Shown: positions 24,097-34,499 of the stretch, piece by piece
Layout: each line of letters begins with the position of its first letter
How positions within the stretch are numbered: position 1 is the first letter of the stretch
Assembly (NCBI RefSeq): GCF_000203815.1
Contig: NW_004457639.1
Span: forward strand, 1,178,001-1,242,000
Origin: Cavenderia fasciculata
Taxonomy: Eukaryota > Evosea > Eumycetozoa > Acytosteliales > Cavenderiaceae
Direction of reading: 5' to 3'
Length of the DNA: 64,000 bases
Notes under the pieces: generated by a model
What the model saw: the letters and a program-made list of their open reading frames with translations, nothing else
Databases searched by the model: none
Told to the model about the DNA's origin: nothing
Program-made: the position numbers and the translations under genes

Positions 24097-26654
24097 ATGG
24101 ATCAGTTATTTCATCATGTTTTAATTACAAACAAATATCTATCAAAGTTGATATGGAATCAAGTGCCTGTAGTACATAGAGTATTGCAAATCGATGCAAA
24201 GAAGGAGTCTGGAATGTTGTCGTTGGCAGACTACATCACCTATGGTATCACTGATCGATTCATCCAATCATTTACATTGGATTATGTTAATACTGTCATT
24301 GATCGATCTGTATGTTATACTATTATACCACCTTATTACATTTGTCATATTGTACTAACCTTTATTTATTATACTATTATTTTTGATAGAACCCAAGATA
24401 TTATTCAGAGTTGTTTGAATTAATATTGAAAACAAAGAATCAAGTTGCAATGATTCATATGATTGATATATTAACTCGAGTTGATAGATTTATATTCGAA
24501 CCACATACACCGTTAGCAATGATCATCAATATTGAAATGGTTACAACACTACAACAATATCTTACAAGACCTACTTCACCAAACAACACATTTAAATTCA
24601 AACAAAGTGATTCACTGTATGAAGTAATGTTGGTATCATCATTTTATTATGGTGATTTGGAGTTACTAAGATCATTGATGAACGAGAGAAATGATGAAAA
24701 GTGTATACCTATTCCTACACAACGTCAAATATTCTATCATTTCAATAATCTTGCAGAACCCAAAGACAATTACAAGATCATCGTCATGAATGTAGATTTC
24801 AATGTGTTGGAACAAATGTTGATAGAGATTATAACCAAATGCTCAAAGGTGTTTGATAGTGTAGCATGGAGACGATTGCTTAGAGACTCGCTTACACTCA
24901 ATCTCATCAAGGTGCTAGAGCTCATCGCTAGTCTCTACAGTATCCAATCCCAACGAATCGCATCGGCCAAGGAAGAAGAGATCCATTTGGATACGAATAT
25001 CCTCATTGAACTTGAATCATTCCCTCCACGGTGCACAACCCAACACCTCGAATTGTTTCATACTGCCATTGTCAAACATCTAAAAGTCGTATGTCCTTAC
25101 ACCCAAGTCGCTGTCGACAATGACAACATTGACTATTTGGTCTATTGTAGCAAGAATTTTAGTGATTTCTGGAAGATCAATGGTCTATCCATATTTGACA
25201 GTGCACTCAAAACAGGCAAACATCGCATCACTAATTATATTTTAGATAATAGTGTATTGTTGGAATGTAAAAAAAACAATAATAATAATAATAATAATAA
25301 TAGTATTATCTCGATCGAAGATATCTCGTCACAACTCATCTCTCTTAAAATGATCAACTGCCTGTTTGAATTGGTCACCATCCACTCTGATATCCTTTCA
25401 GGTACATTTTCAAAGTTTTTGGGACGGGCTATTCAAGCACAAGATTATTCATTGGCAAAGTACTTGTTGAACGAGATCAACCAACAACAAGACGAGGCAG
25501 CCACCGTTTGTGTTAAAAATGATTTAGATTTTGCATTTGAAATGGCATTAATGTCAGACAAACAAATTGCTTTGGAGATGCTCGCCTCGTACTCGAAGAA
25601 AAAAGGAGTGACTCTGATCTTGCCACTCAAATCAATGAGTGTTAGCTCGGCAGAAAACCAATGCTATGTCTTGGAGAGATTCTCAGCGGCTTGTCCAATT
25701 GAAGAATTGGTCATACCGCCGGGTGTTCGTGTGAATCGAGACACTATTAGAATCGTACGATCGCTTGGTGGTGACCCAATGAAAATCTTTCCTTTGAAAG
25801 GTCTTATAAATGCACATCTGGATGGAGACCTGTCGTTGCTAAAGTCACTTGTGCAGTCCCAACCTCTGTACACTCCACATGACGGTCTAGTCGAAAAGAT
25901 ATGTCAATTTTACAGTGCACAACATTTACAATGTCTTGAAGGCGTAGATTATGCAAGACAAGATAAATTTGGACAACTCGTAGAGTTGGCCATTATCAAC
26001 CAAAATCCAACCAATGGATTAGAGATCATCAAACTATTATTCGATCAAGTAAAGAACAACGAGGATCTATCAAATGCAGACAAACAAAAACTGTATGACT
26101 CTGAACAGGGATTTATTCAATTTGCATTTTCACACAAACATGTCGAATCTTTAATGATGGACGACGATGATTCAATAATCGAGTATTTTTGGAATGATTT
26201 GTATTCTGGTCAAAAATACAAAGATAAAAGAATCATTTTAATGGGATTCCACAAGTTTAATAGCGGCGTACAAAACTACACACTTTTAAGATTAGGTCCT
26301 CCAATTGCAAAAAAACAATTCATCAAGGTGATTGATAAATTATTACAACTGTCTGAACAGGCAATGAATGGAAATCAAAAAGATATTAATGAAATTAGAG
26401 ATTATGTATTGAGATCGATTTATGATAGAATTACAAACTTGTCAATACGAAGCTCTCATTTTATTTTAGATTATTTCTTTCAACTTTTGCAACATAGAAA
26501 AATCACCGCACCCAACATATCAAATTATAAACCAATAACTGAAATATTATTATCCCTTGGATACCCTTTACATCAAGATATTATAACAAATCAAAGACAA
26601 CCATCCAACAAAATAATTGGTTTTTTTAAAAATATAATTAAAAAAAACAAATAA
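24097..26654 (+). CDS. Intact MDQLFHH-type helical-repeat family protein, 825 aa
   Basis: Exon 1 is 24097-24309, the intron ends TTGATAG at 24389 and exon 2 is 24390-26654; phase-0 join, 825 aa. The N-terminal 70 residues (LFHHVLITNKYLSKLIW, VVHRVLQI, ADYITYGITDRFIQSF) are the same module as in the MEDxN group. The body is a long helical-repeat array with landmarks YYGDLELLRSLMNERND, CSKNFSDFWK and VRSLGGDPMKIFP. An in-frame Asn run (AAT) lies in mid-protein. The helical pairs look ankyrin-like but degenerate. Function unknown; possible adaptor. It is the intact partner of the tandem pair with 21340. Confidence 0.82.
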
Positions 26655-26767
26655 TTAAAAATATAATAATAACAATGTAACTCTATGTAATAAATAAAAT
26701 AATAATAACAAAATTTGTATTTATAATATTTATATAATTAATTTTATTTTTTGATTTATTTATAATT

Positions 26768-28774
26768 TTATTTACCATATGGATTTTCTTCAGAAAAACC
26801 ATTACGAGTGTAAGAAGCTGGTTGAGAACGATCACGAGAACCACCAGGTCTTTGAGCCTTGTCCTTTGATTCGTATTTGCTGAGAGCAGAGGTGGAGATG
26901 ATGTTGGTGAGTGGGATTTTGGGTGGGTTTTGGAAGCCAAAGGCAATCGAGACGTGGCCGAGTTGGAGACTGTTGACGTCAAAGATGTCCTTGAGCGAGT
27001 GAGAGGCGTACGAGAGAATGTAACTACGGTAGGCGTCACGGGCCGAGTTGTGGAGGTAAAAGTTGTGCGAGATGAGCTTCTCGAGCTGTTCTTGCACGTT
27101 GGATACCTTCTTTTGGGGGAACTCGTACTCGTTGAGGGGCACCTTGGCGAGCTTGAGGTACTTGAGGAAACCGAGTTCTTGTGGCAACAAAAACATGAGG
27201 GCACGTCCCTTTTTGCCGGTGCCTCTGGCGGTACGACCGACACGATGGATGTATTCCTTGGGATCATCAGGTGGGTCGTATTGGATGATCCAGTCAACCG
27301 AGGGGATATCTACGCCACGAGCAGCGACGTCGGTGCAGAGAAGGATTCCCTTTTGGGCATTGACAAACTCGTAAAAGGTGTTGGTACGCAACGTTTGCTT
27401 TTGTTTGCCGTGGAACGCCAAGACTGGGATATCGATGTAGTTGAGGAGTTCGGCGTGGAACTTGACAGAGTTACATGAAGAGAAGAAAACGATTACCTTT
27501 TTGTTGAGATTCTTTTTGAGGAATGTGTAGAGGAGCAGGAAACGCTTCTCGGATGGACAGACGACGTATCCTTGCTCCAAACCCTCGACGGTCGATACTT
27601 GACGGTCGTCGTCGACACCGACGTAGACTGGGTCGCTTCTAAACGACACACGGGCAATAGCGTCGACCTTGTTGCTTTGAGTGGCCGAAAAGAGCATGGT
27701 CTGACGCTCCTTGGGGAGGAGCTTGACAATCTGATGCATCTCCTCTTCGAAACCAACTTCGAGCATACGGTCAGCCTCATCAATGACAAGACACTTGAGG
27801 TTCTTGACAACGAATCCACGTGTGTTTTGCAAGTGGTCCAACAAACGACCGGGAGTGGCAACGAGCAAGTTGACACCCTTGACGAGACGCTCAGCCTCGG
27901 CCTTTTTGTCGGCACCGCCCATAATGATACCGTGTGTCTGTGAATGGTGAGCCATCAACTCGGCAGCGACACCGTAGATTTGCAAAGCCAACTCACGTGT
28001 TGGCGACATGATAATGACACCGGTTCCATTACGTGGATAAAAGTTGGACTTGACCAACACCTCGATGGCGGGGATAAGGAATGCCAATGTCTTGCCCGAA
28101 CCCGTACGAGCAGCACCCAACATATCACGTCCTTGGAGTAATGGTACAATCGACTTTGCTTGAATTGGTGTCATTGTCTTGAATCCCATCGTTGCAATTG
28201 CCAACTTTGTCTTTTCTTCAATTGGTAACTTTTCAAATTCAATATTACCTTCAATTCCTAATTCTACAAAAAGATATAGTATGAATAGTATTAGTATAAG
28301 TAGATATAAATCAATTGAGAGAGAAAGATATAGAGAGTGAGATTGAATAAACACACCTTCAGCAGTAACATTATCGGCATTATTATTATTTTCTTCTTCT
28401 TGTTCTTGTTCTTGTTCAACTTGTTCTTCTTCTTCATCATCATCTTGTTCTTGTTCTTGTTGTTGTTTTAATGATTTCTTTTCTTGTATTTGTTGAACTA
28501 TATTTTTCTTTTTTTGGTTTCTATCTTGTTCTTGTTCGAGTGATGGTACGACAGACTTGACTTGTTCCTTTTCTTGTGTTGATTTTGCAGATGCTAAACG
28601 TTCAATTTCAGATTGCTTATTGTTACTATTACTATTATTATTATTACCACTGGCAGCATTCTTTTGTTTCTTGACAACTTTCTTTGCTGTAGTAGCTACT
28701 ATATTTTCGACTTTTTGAGATACTGACGAGGAGGATGATTCCCCATCAATCTCTTTTCTCTTTTTCTGAACCAT
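26768..28774 (-). CDS. DEAD-box ATP-dependent RNA helicase, Has1/DDX18 type
   Basis: Exon 1 is 28774-28357, the intron is 28356-28264 (GTGTGT...TTTGTAG) and exon 2 is 28263-26768, giving 637 aa. The intron happens to be open in frame, but it would insert a hydrophobic stretch foreign to the family, so splicing is preferred. All helicase motifs are visible: Q motif GFKTMTPIQ (about residue 166), ARTGSGKT (191-198), [35 protein letters not shown] and HRVGRTARG, then a C-terminal extension. The N-terminal 139 residues are Lys/Glu/Gln-rich low complexity. Has1/DDX18 is a nucleolar helicase needed for 40S and 60S ribosomal subunit assembly. Long frames on the opposite strand are shadows. Confidence 0.93.
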   Translation of the reverse strand: MVQKKRKEIDGESSSSSVSQKVENIVATTAKKVVKKQKNAASGNNNNSNSNNKQSEIERLASAKSTQEKEQVKSVVPSLEQEQDRNQKKKNIVQQIQEKKSLKQQQEQEQDDDEEEEQVEQEQEQEEENNNNADNVTAEGVFIQSHSLYLSLSIDLYLLILILFILYLFVELGIEGNIEFEKLPIEEKTKLAIATMGFKTMTPIQAKSIVPLLQGRDMLGAARTGSGKTLAFLIPAIEVLVKSNFYPRNGTGVIIMSPTRELALQIYGVAAELMAHHSQTHGIIMGGADKKAEAERLVKGVNLLVATPGRLLDHLQNTRGFVVKNLKCLVIDEADRMLEVGFEEEMHQIVKLLPKERQTMLFSATQSNKVDAIARVSFRSDPVYVGVDDDRQVSTVEGLEQGYVVCPSEKRFLLLYTFLKKNLNKKVIVFFSSCNSVKFHAELLNYIDIPVLAFHGKQKQTLRTNTFYEFVNAQKGILLCTDVAARGVDIPSVDWIIQYDPPDDPKEYIHRVGRTARGTGKKGRALMFLLPQELGFLKYLKLAKVPLNEYEFPQKKVSNVQEQLEKLISHNFYLHNSARDAYRSYILSYASHSLKDIFDVNSLQLGHVSIAFGFQNPPKIPLTNIISTSALSKYESKDKAQRPGGSRDRSQPASYTRNGFSEENPYGK

Positions 28775-29051
28775 ATCTATATATCTACAACTCCTTCTCT
28801 TTCTCCTATCACAACTAAACTAAACAAACAAACAAAACTAAATTAAACGTTGCCGTGAAAGAAAAGCGACCGAGAGGTACTGTGCTGTCTCGTTCGTTTC
28901 TCTTTTTTTTTTTTTTTTTTATAAACATTTTTTTCGATTTTTTCGATTTTTTAGAAACGAAGTACGACAAACTATGCAACCTTTTATTCATTTGTTTGTC
29001 GATTGATATTTATATCTATGAATATTGTGATTGATCAATTGCTGGGCTCAT
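28775..29051. other. Helicase promoter region and poly-T tracts
   Basis: AT-rich upstream region of the helicase gene with a long T run at about 28902-28920 and repeated TTTTTTCGA units at about 28928-28950. No gene seen. The rDNA relic starts at its right end. Confidence 0.6.
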
Positions 29052-29053
29052 CA

Positions 29054-29092
<39 letters not shown>

Positions 29093-29098
29093 TTGATG

Positions 29099-29129
<31 letters not shown>

Positions 29130-29593
29130 GTATGGTAGTTAGGGACAGTGGGAATGTCATTTATCCATTCATGCGCGAATTAGATGACGAGGCATTTGGC
29201 TACGTTACGTTTACTCCTCAGAGACTTTAGCTCTGACAGATGGCTCGGGTCTGGTGAGACTTTATCCATCATAACCCCTCTCGAGGCGGACCGACTATAT
29301 CTTAAGCTTGCGCCGACTGACATTTAGTCTGTGAACTGCATTCATACCATCTACAAACACGTAGTGGGTTAGAACTTGGCTGCGTGATTAACTCTATTCA
29401 TCAACTTTTTACTTATATCCTTTGCGAGGCCCTCAACTTGGTTTCCCAGTTGGTTAGTATTGATGACTTAACAAGTCGTTTCCGCAATTTGACAGTCTGG
29501 CCAACTCTTGTTGTGTAAGACACGTTAGCATATTAGAGCAATCCTGAAACCGATATATCAGGCCAATACACTTTTCTCTCCAAAGGGTATTAT

Positions 29594-29625
<32 letters not shown>

Positions 29626-29737
29626 TGCTAGGTTGAATCTCTTCACTTTGACATTCAGAGCACTGGGCAGGAATCACCCCTGGTCAACAGGCTTTCGCCT
29701 TTTCCAGGGGCTTTGTTTTAATTAAACAGTTAGATTA
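29052..29737 (-). pseudogene. Orphan fragment of large-subunit (28S) rRNA gene, split by a group I intron
   Basis: Read on the minus strand, 29737-29594 is LSU rRNA sequence: AACTGTTTAATTAAAAC, TGCCCAGTGCTCTGAATGTC, GGGTAAACGGCGGGAGTAAC and CTATGACTCTCT. After the intron, 29207-29052 continues with GTAGCCAAATGCCTCGTCAT, GCGAAACCACAGCCAAGGGA and GAAGACCCTGTTGAGCTTGA. Against the eukaryotic consensus, the 3' part carries TAACG for TAAGG, loses about 5 nt in the AATTAGTGACGCG segment, and has several substitutions around GGATTAACGAGATTCC. These are positions that hardly vary in working rRNA. Only about 300 nt of exon exist, between two protein genes, so this is a relic or captured fragment, not a functional rRNA gene. 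The alternative is a mis-joined piece of the extrachromosomal rDNA. Confidence 0.9.
29208..29593 (-). ncRNA. Group I intron (IC1-like, LSU L1925 site), 386 nt, no ORF
   Basis: The intron starts directly after CTCTCT (the P1 exon strand) and ends in G, as group I introns do. The guide GGAGAG (29581-29576) pairs with CTCTCT with the conserved terminal G-U. P3 is GACTG (29497-29493) with CAGTC (29319-29315), where the Tetrahymena intron has GACCG/CGGTC: a covarying pair. P7 is GACTA (29329-29325) with TAGTC (29297-29293), identical to Tetrahymena. AATTGCGG/CCTCGCAA supplies P4, and a GGGAAACC hairpin (GAAA at about 29445-29442) fits L5b. A partner near TTCTAAC...GGTATGAA resembles its tetraloop receptor. 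The insertion site is that of the Tetrahymena LSU intron and Physarum PpLSU3. No homing endonuclease frame lies inside. Catalytic activity is likely from these features but untested. Confidence 0.93.
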
Positions 29738-30025
29738 ATCTGTGGAGAGAGGAAATATAGATATCTATATATAGAATCATAATATACATATATGTATGTA
29801 TATATATATATATATATATAGAATCATGTCATTAAAAAAGATAATTAACAAAGGGACTAAAATTTCGAAATAAAATGAAAAGACGCGAAACGTCAGAAGA
29901 TTTTTCTTTGTCATTAATTTGCAAAAGGCAAATATTGCAATGAATGAATGAAAGGCCACAATCACATGTTTATTTAATTATTAGTTCCTTTATTCATATA
30001 TTTATATTTATATCACATTATCATC
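29738..30025. other. Promoter region of the WD40-pseudokinase gene
   Basis: AT-rich, with a TA dinucleotide run at about 29797-29820. It precedes the plus-strand gene at 30026. No RNA gene seen beyond the LSU relic. Confidence 0.5.
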
Positions 30026-33000
30026 ATGGGTAACAATCAAAGTACCAGTGGTGGAAATGATGTGGGAGAGGGAGGAAGATTGAATGAAGATACGTTCAGA
30101 GAGATTGGTAAACCAGTGGCATCTTTTTACGATCACAAAACTAATCACTCTATCGTTATAACTAGAACTGCATTCCTCACCTACAATGAAAAGACGAGAC
30201 AACATATATCTACTGTACCTTCCATCAGAAATATATCGGTTGTCATCTACCACAATGAATATGATATCATTGTAACTGGTGAAGATGATCTTTGTATTAG
30301 AGTTTATAGAGTATGCTATACATATACATATACATATTACAATTGTATATTAATATTCAATTATTCATTCATTCATTCTTTTTAAATGTAGGCAAGTACA
30401 GGTCAATTAATTAATACTTTACCTGTATCAGCTACTGCTCCCTCCTCTACTTCATCTGCAACACAAACACAAAAGAATGAAAAGTCATCACAACCACAAG
30501 CACATCGAGAAGTTATCAAATCATTATTATTATTGGATGAATTCCAAGATGAAGATGATTATGATGAATCATTGTTACTGTTGTCTGGTGGTAACGATGG
30601 AACGATTAGATTGTGGAATGTAGAGACGGGTGAGTTGGTGGCGGTGTATGTCGTGTCGAATAATCCGACTGGAGGGTCGTCCTATGACGACACACCGATT
30701 GCCGGCGTGTCATCTCTTGTTTTTGACCTTAGATCAAAGGTGATTGTGGCTGGTTGCTCAGATGGCATCATTCGAACATTCTCGTATCGGGATCGTATGA
30801 TGACCGGACAGTTTGAGGGCCATGGCAGAGGTGCTATCTTAAACGTGGTCATTACCAACAATGGACTACTCGTCTCATCGTCACTTGACCAAACTATTCG
30901 ATTATGGTCACTCGAAACGGGGACTGCTATTGCTGGCATCACTCATTTTGCACAGACTCTCAGTTATGATGCCTATAGAGATGTTTTGTTTGCTGGATCG
31001 AGTGAAATGGGTACTGTAACAGTCATCAAGATTGAACAGCGTGCCAGTACTACTGCTGGCGGACAAGATGGAAAGAGTGTATTTAAAAAGATTAATATGC
31101 TTGATTTTAATAGGTCGGCTGTCTTGCACCACCATTTCAACACGTTGGCAGACTCGATCATCGTCACTACACTCGAGAGTAATATATTGTTTGTGCCAAA
31201 TGTCACGGGTATCCCATTCGACCAAAAGGATTTAAAAGCAAAACGACTATATGGAAACTCTAACCACCACGACCGCGACAATAATAGCAAGTTCCTTATA
31301 TCCAACCACCAACAAATTAGTACTAGTACTCAATCAATGATGATGGCATCATCTCCACCACTGTCTTCATCATCAATGATACTGTCGGCACAGTCTGAAA
31401 AACAACTTAGAATTGAAGAAGAGTTGGACCGAGAGTTGGAACAACTCAGCAACTCATTGTCACAATTGGACTCGACTACGATTGAAAAGGGGTTGGAGGA
31501 TCTGAGATTCATCGAGATTGACGACAATTCAAAAGAGATTATAGACGAACATGACGAGACGTCCAAGAACCTCATCGACAGGATGTCTCAGCTTTCCAAA
31601 CTGTCTTTTGACCTGTTTGACGAAAAGGATGATATATCAAGATTGAGACGATCAAAGTTTAACGAAGAATTGACACGTTTAAAGCAGTTGGTTGTAGAGT
31701 TGGACAAAGAGTATAGTACAAGTCTGCACGAGTTGGTTGTGGATCAGGCGATCGGACAGACTGTACTACACCCTGAAAAGGCACGTGATACTAAAGAGTT
31801 GGATATAGCTAGACGTCGTCAAGAGATTGTCGAGAGACATCGTCGCGAGTTGGAAGAGTTTGACAAGTCGACTGAAACCGAGTTACAACGATTCGATCAA
31901 CGTCTCCCTAAACTTGTTAATCGTACCGTCCATTTGTTACTCTCCAACAGCGAGTCATTGCGTCGGTCAAAGGTTGATTTAGAGTTGGCTCTAAACACAC
32001 ATATTTCTAATTCATTCCCTTTGATTCGTCGTGACAATATTAATAGTAGTGTTGCCGAACACCAATACAAGTATCATGTAGGACCGTTAGTATCTGTACA
32101 TGCAAGTAATGTGTTTATAGGTATTGAAAACGGACCCTCTGCACCCCAGTTGGTTGCCATCAAGATGCTGCCACCGGGTGTCCCCATCCAACCACCTTCA
32201 TCTCATCCCAATCTCACTAATATCTGGACTGCCCGAACCATCAACAACCAGCAATCAACTAATGTCGTCATGGAGTATTGTTCAGGCGGTGATATTAAAC
32301 AGTTTGTCGAAGAGTTTGACAATCACACCGTCCCATTACCCCTCGTCCAAAGTATCGTCCATCAAATCCTACTATGTCTGTCACATCTCCATGACCGCCA
32401 ACTAGTCATTCGCGACCTGTCTCCAAGCCACGTTCTCATTGGGTCCGACCACCAAGTACGTCTCACTCATCTAGGTATCATGCGTGCACTCGGTGGGTAT
32501 GCCAGCGAAGTTGATGAAGATGGAAACTATTATATTGCACCAGAAATCCTTAGTCGTGCCATCAACACGTCGTCTGACATGTGGTCGTTGGGAGTCGTCC
32601 TCATCTTCCTCTTGCAAACACAAACTGAGCGTGAAACCACCCCACTCTTCCACGGACACGATGACAAGACACTGCTAGAATCGATGATCAAGGTCGTAGG
32701 AAGACCATTCTCCAAAGATATTGAACAAATGAGTGTACAGTGTAATATGGACGATCAAGGAAACGAGTTGTTGGCACATGCCAGTAGTCTCCCAGTTCCA
32801 TTCGAAGACACAATCGTCATTCTCAAAAAATATATATCTCGTGCCGACAAGACAACTCTAGATTTTATCATCCAACTTTTACAATTCTGTCCACACAATA
32901 GAATAACTGCTAAACAAGCCTTAAATCATTCGTTTTTTATTCAATCAAATAGTGGTAGTAATAATATTAATAATAATAATAATAATAGTGGTAGTGGTAG

Positions 33001-33496
33001 TAGTTATAATAATGACTATAACGAATACAACAATAGTTATAGTAGTACACCAAGTACTCCTTCGACACCAGTTGGTTCTACAAGATCACCAAAATTATCA
33101 AATGATGAAATATTACCAACTATAGATATTTCAACAAATCCATCTATCACTATTACAAATGAAGAAAAGGAAAAGGAAAAGGAAATGGAAAAGGAAATAG
33201 ATGATGATGAACTTGAAAATATTTTAAAAGAATATAGTGATAATGAAATAGTTGTCACCATTAAAGATGATGATGATGATGAAATAGAACAAGATCAAGA
33301 AATACAAGTAGAAGAAAAGAAAGTGGAAGAGGTGGAAAAAATAGAAGAAAAGGAGGAGGAAGAGGAAGAGGAAATTGTAAATGATAATCTTGTTGTTGAT
33401 CAAGAAGAAGTAGAAAAAGAAGAAGAAAAGACAAATGTTGAAGAAAGAGAAAAGGATGAAATTGAAGTTTCTATATCCTCTTTACCCTCCTCTTAA
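30026..33496 (+). CDS. WD40 repeat - coiled-coil - pseudokinase fusion, 1129 aa
   Basis: Exon 1 is 30026-30310, the intron ends AATGTAG at 30391 and exon 2 is 30392-33496; phase-0 join. The start MGNNQSTS fits an N-myristoylation signal (Gly2, Ser6), so membrane attachment is likely. Several WD40 blades follow (GGNDGTIRLWNVETGEL; SSSLDQTIRLWSLETGT), then a Glu/Arg-rich coiled coil, then a protein-kinase fold from about residue 660. The VAIK lysine and an APE (IAPEIL) are present, but the catalytic loop reads VIRDLSPSHVLI (His of HRD and the Asn lost) and the DFG segment reads LTHLG (Mg-binding Asp lost). The kinase is therefore probably inactive. An acidic Glu/Lys/Asp-rich tail ends the protein. 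Exact orthology unknown. Confidence 0.85.
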
Positions 33497-33976
33497 AAAA
33501 AAAAGGAGATTTATTATTATCATTGTAGAGAAATTTAAATTAATAAAACCATATTAACCAACCACCCTATATAACCAACCATGTACATGTAACTATTTTC
33601 TTTTCTTTTTTTCTTTCTTGTTGTTTGTGGAACCATGGTTTAATAATTATTATTTTGAATTCCAAACAAATATCGATATTATATTGCCATTCACTTGATA
33701 TATGGCTGCATTTCCAAACATGACAAATATTAATTAATTACTTTGTTAATTAATTACTTTGTTAACTATATTTGGGGGAATGATGATAAATCGACACAAT
33801 TGTTGAATTCTTTCTATTCATTCCTATTCATCATTCTTATTCACACCAAGATTCTGATTAATGATCAACACCAAATATTTTATCGTGATCTGGTTCTTCA
33901 CCTTTCTTTTTCAATTCTCTCACTATTAAAAGAGGTTAGAACATAGGTCTTAAATAAATAAATATTGTTCTTGAAA
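33497..33976. other. Intergenic, convergent 3' ends
   Basis: About 480 bp of AT-rich sequence between the 3' end of the pseudokinase gene and the 3' end of the LYR gene, with TAATTAATTA runs around 33730-33760. A small open frame at 33743 has no family features. Nothing further supported. Confidence 0.6.
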
Positions 33977-34282
33977 CTACATACTTTGATGATATTGATT
34001 CATCGATGTTAATTCCTCTTCACCTTGTTTCAATAATAGTTCAACTGTATCAAAATCCTTTACATTGTATTCCTTATTATCACTAAATTGTACAAACTAT
34101 TAATACTATTATCTTTGTATGTTATTTGTTTGTTTATTGTTTACATACCCAAACTTTGATCTAGTATACTTTAACATCATTTCACGATTCGAAAACTTTG
34201 GACATTGTAATGCTGATCGTAGACATCTACGATACAAACTCAATACTAACTTTTGATTCTCTTTAATCACTCTACTTGACAT
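33977..34282 (-). CDS. LYR-motif (Complex1_LYR) mitochondrial assembly-type protein, 79 aa
   Basis: Exon 1 is 34282-34149 (MSSRVIKENQKLVLSLYRRC...), the intron is 34148-34083 (GTATGT...ATTTAG) and exon 2 is 34082-33977, ending QYHQSM-stop. The join restores FGDNKEYNVKDFDTVELLL, typical of the LYR fold. The L-Y-R tripeptide with downstream Arg/Leu, a basic REMMLKYTRSKF helix and a short third helix fit the family. LYR proteins are small mitochondrial matrix factors that help Fe-S delivery or respiratory-complex assembly together with acyl carrier protein. Which subfamily (SDHAF, LYRM or ETFRF1-like) is not clear. An upstream in-frame Met exists, but this ATG gives the usual family length. Divergent from HP1 across about 217 bp, suggesting a shared promoter. 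Confidence 0.85.
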
Positions 34283-34499
34283 TATTATTACTACTATTAT
34301 TACTATCTTTGAAACGACCGATGTCAAAAATTCGAAATCATTATGATGGCGGAGCTGGCACTCTGTGCAAAAACTTAAAGATGGGGTTTGTGTGTGATGT
34401 TCGAAAGGTTTCATTGTGTTTTTGTTAATTAATATCAAAAACAAGAGATTGTTGTTGTGTATATTTTTATATTAGACTAATAATAATAGTTATAAAGCT

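Noticed and set aside
26930-28141. Several long plus-strand ORFs
   Set aside because: They are antisense shadows of the Has1 helicase, whose GC-richer codons leave the other strand open.
29052-29737. Functional rRNA gene
   Set aside because: Only about 300 nt of exon, with deletions in invariant positions and no flanking rDNA; treated as a relic hosting an intron.
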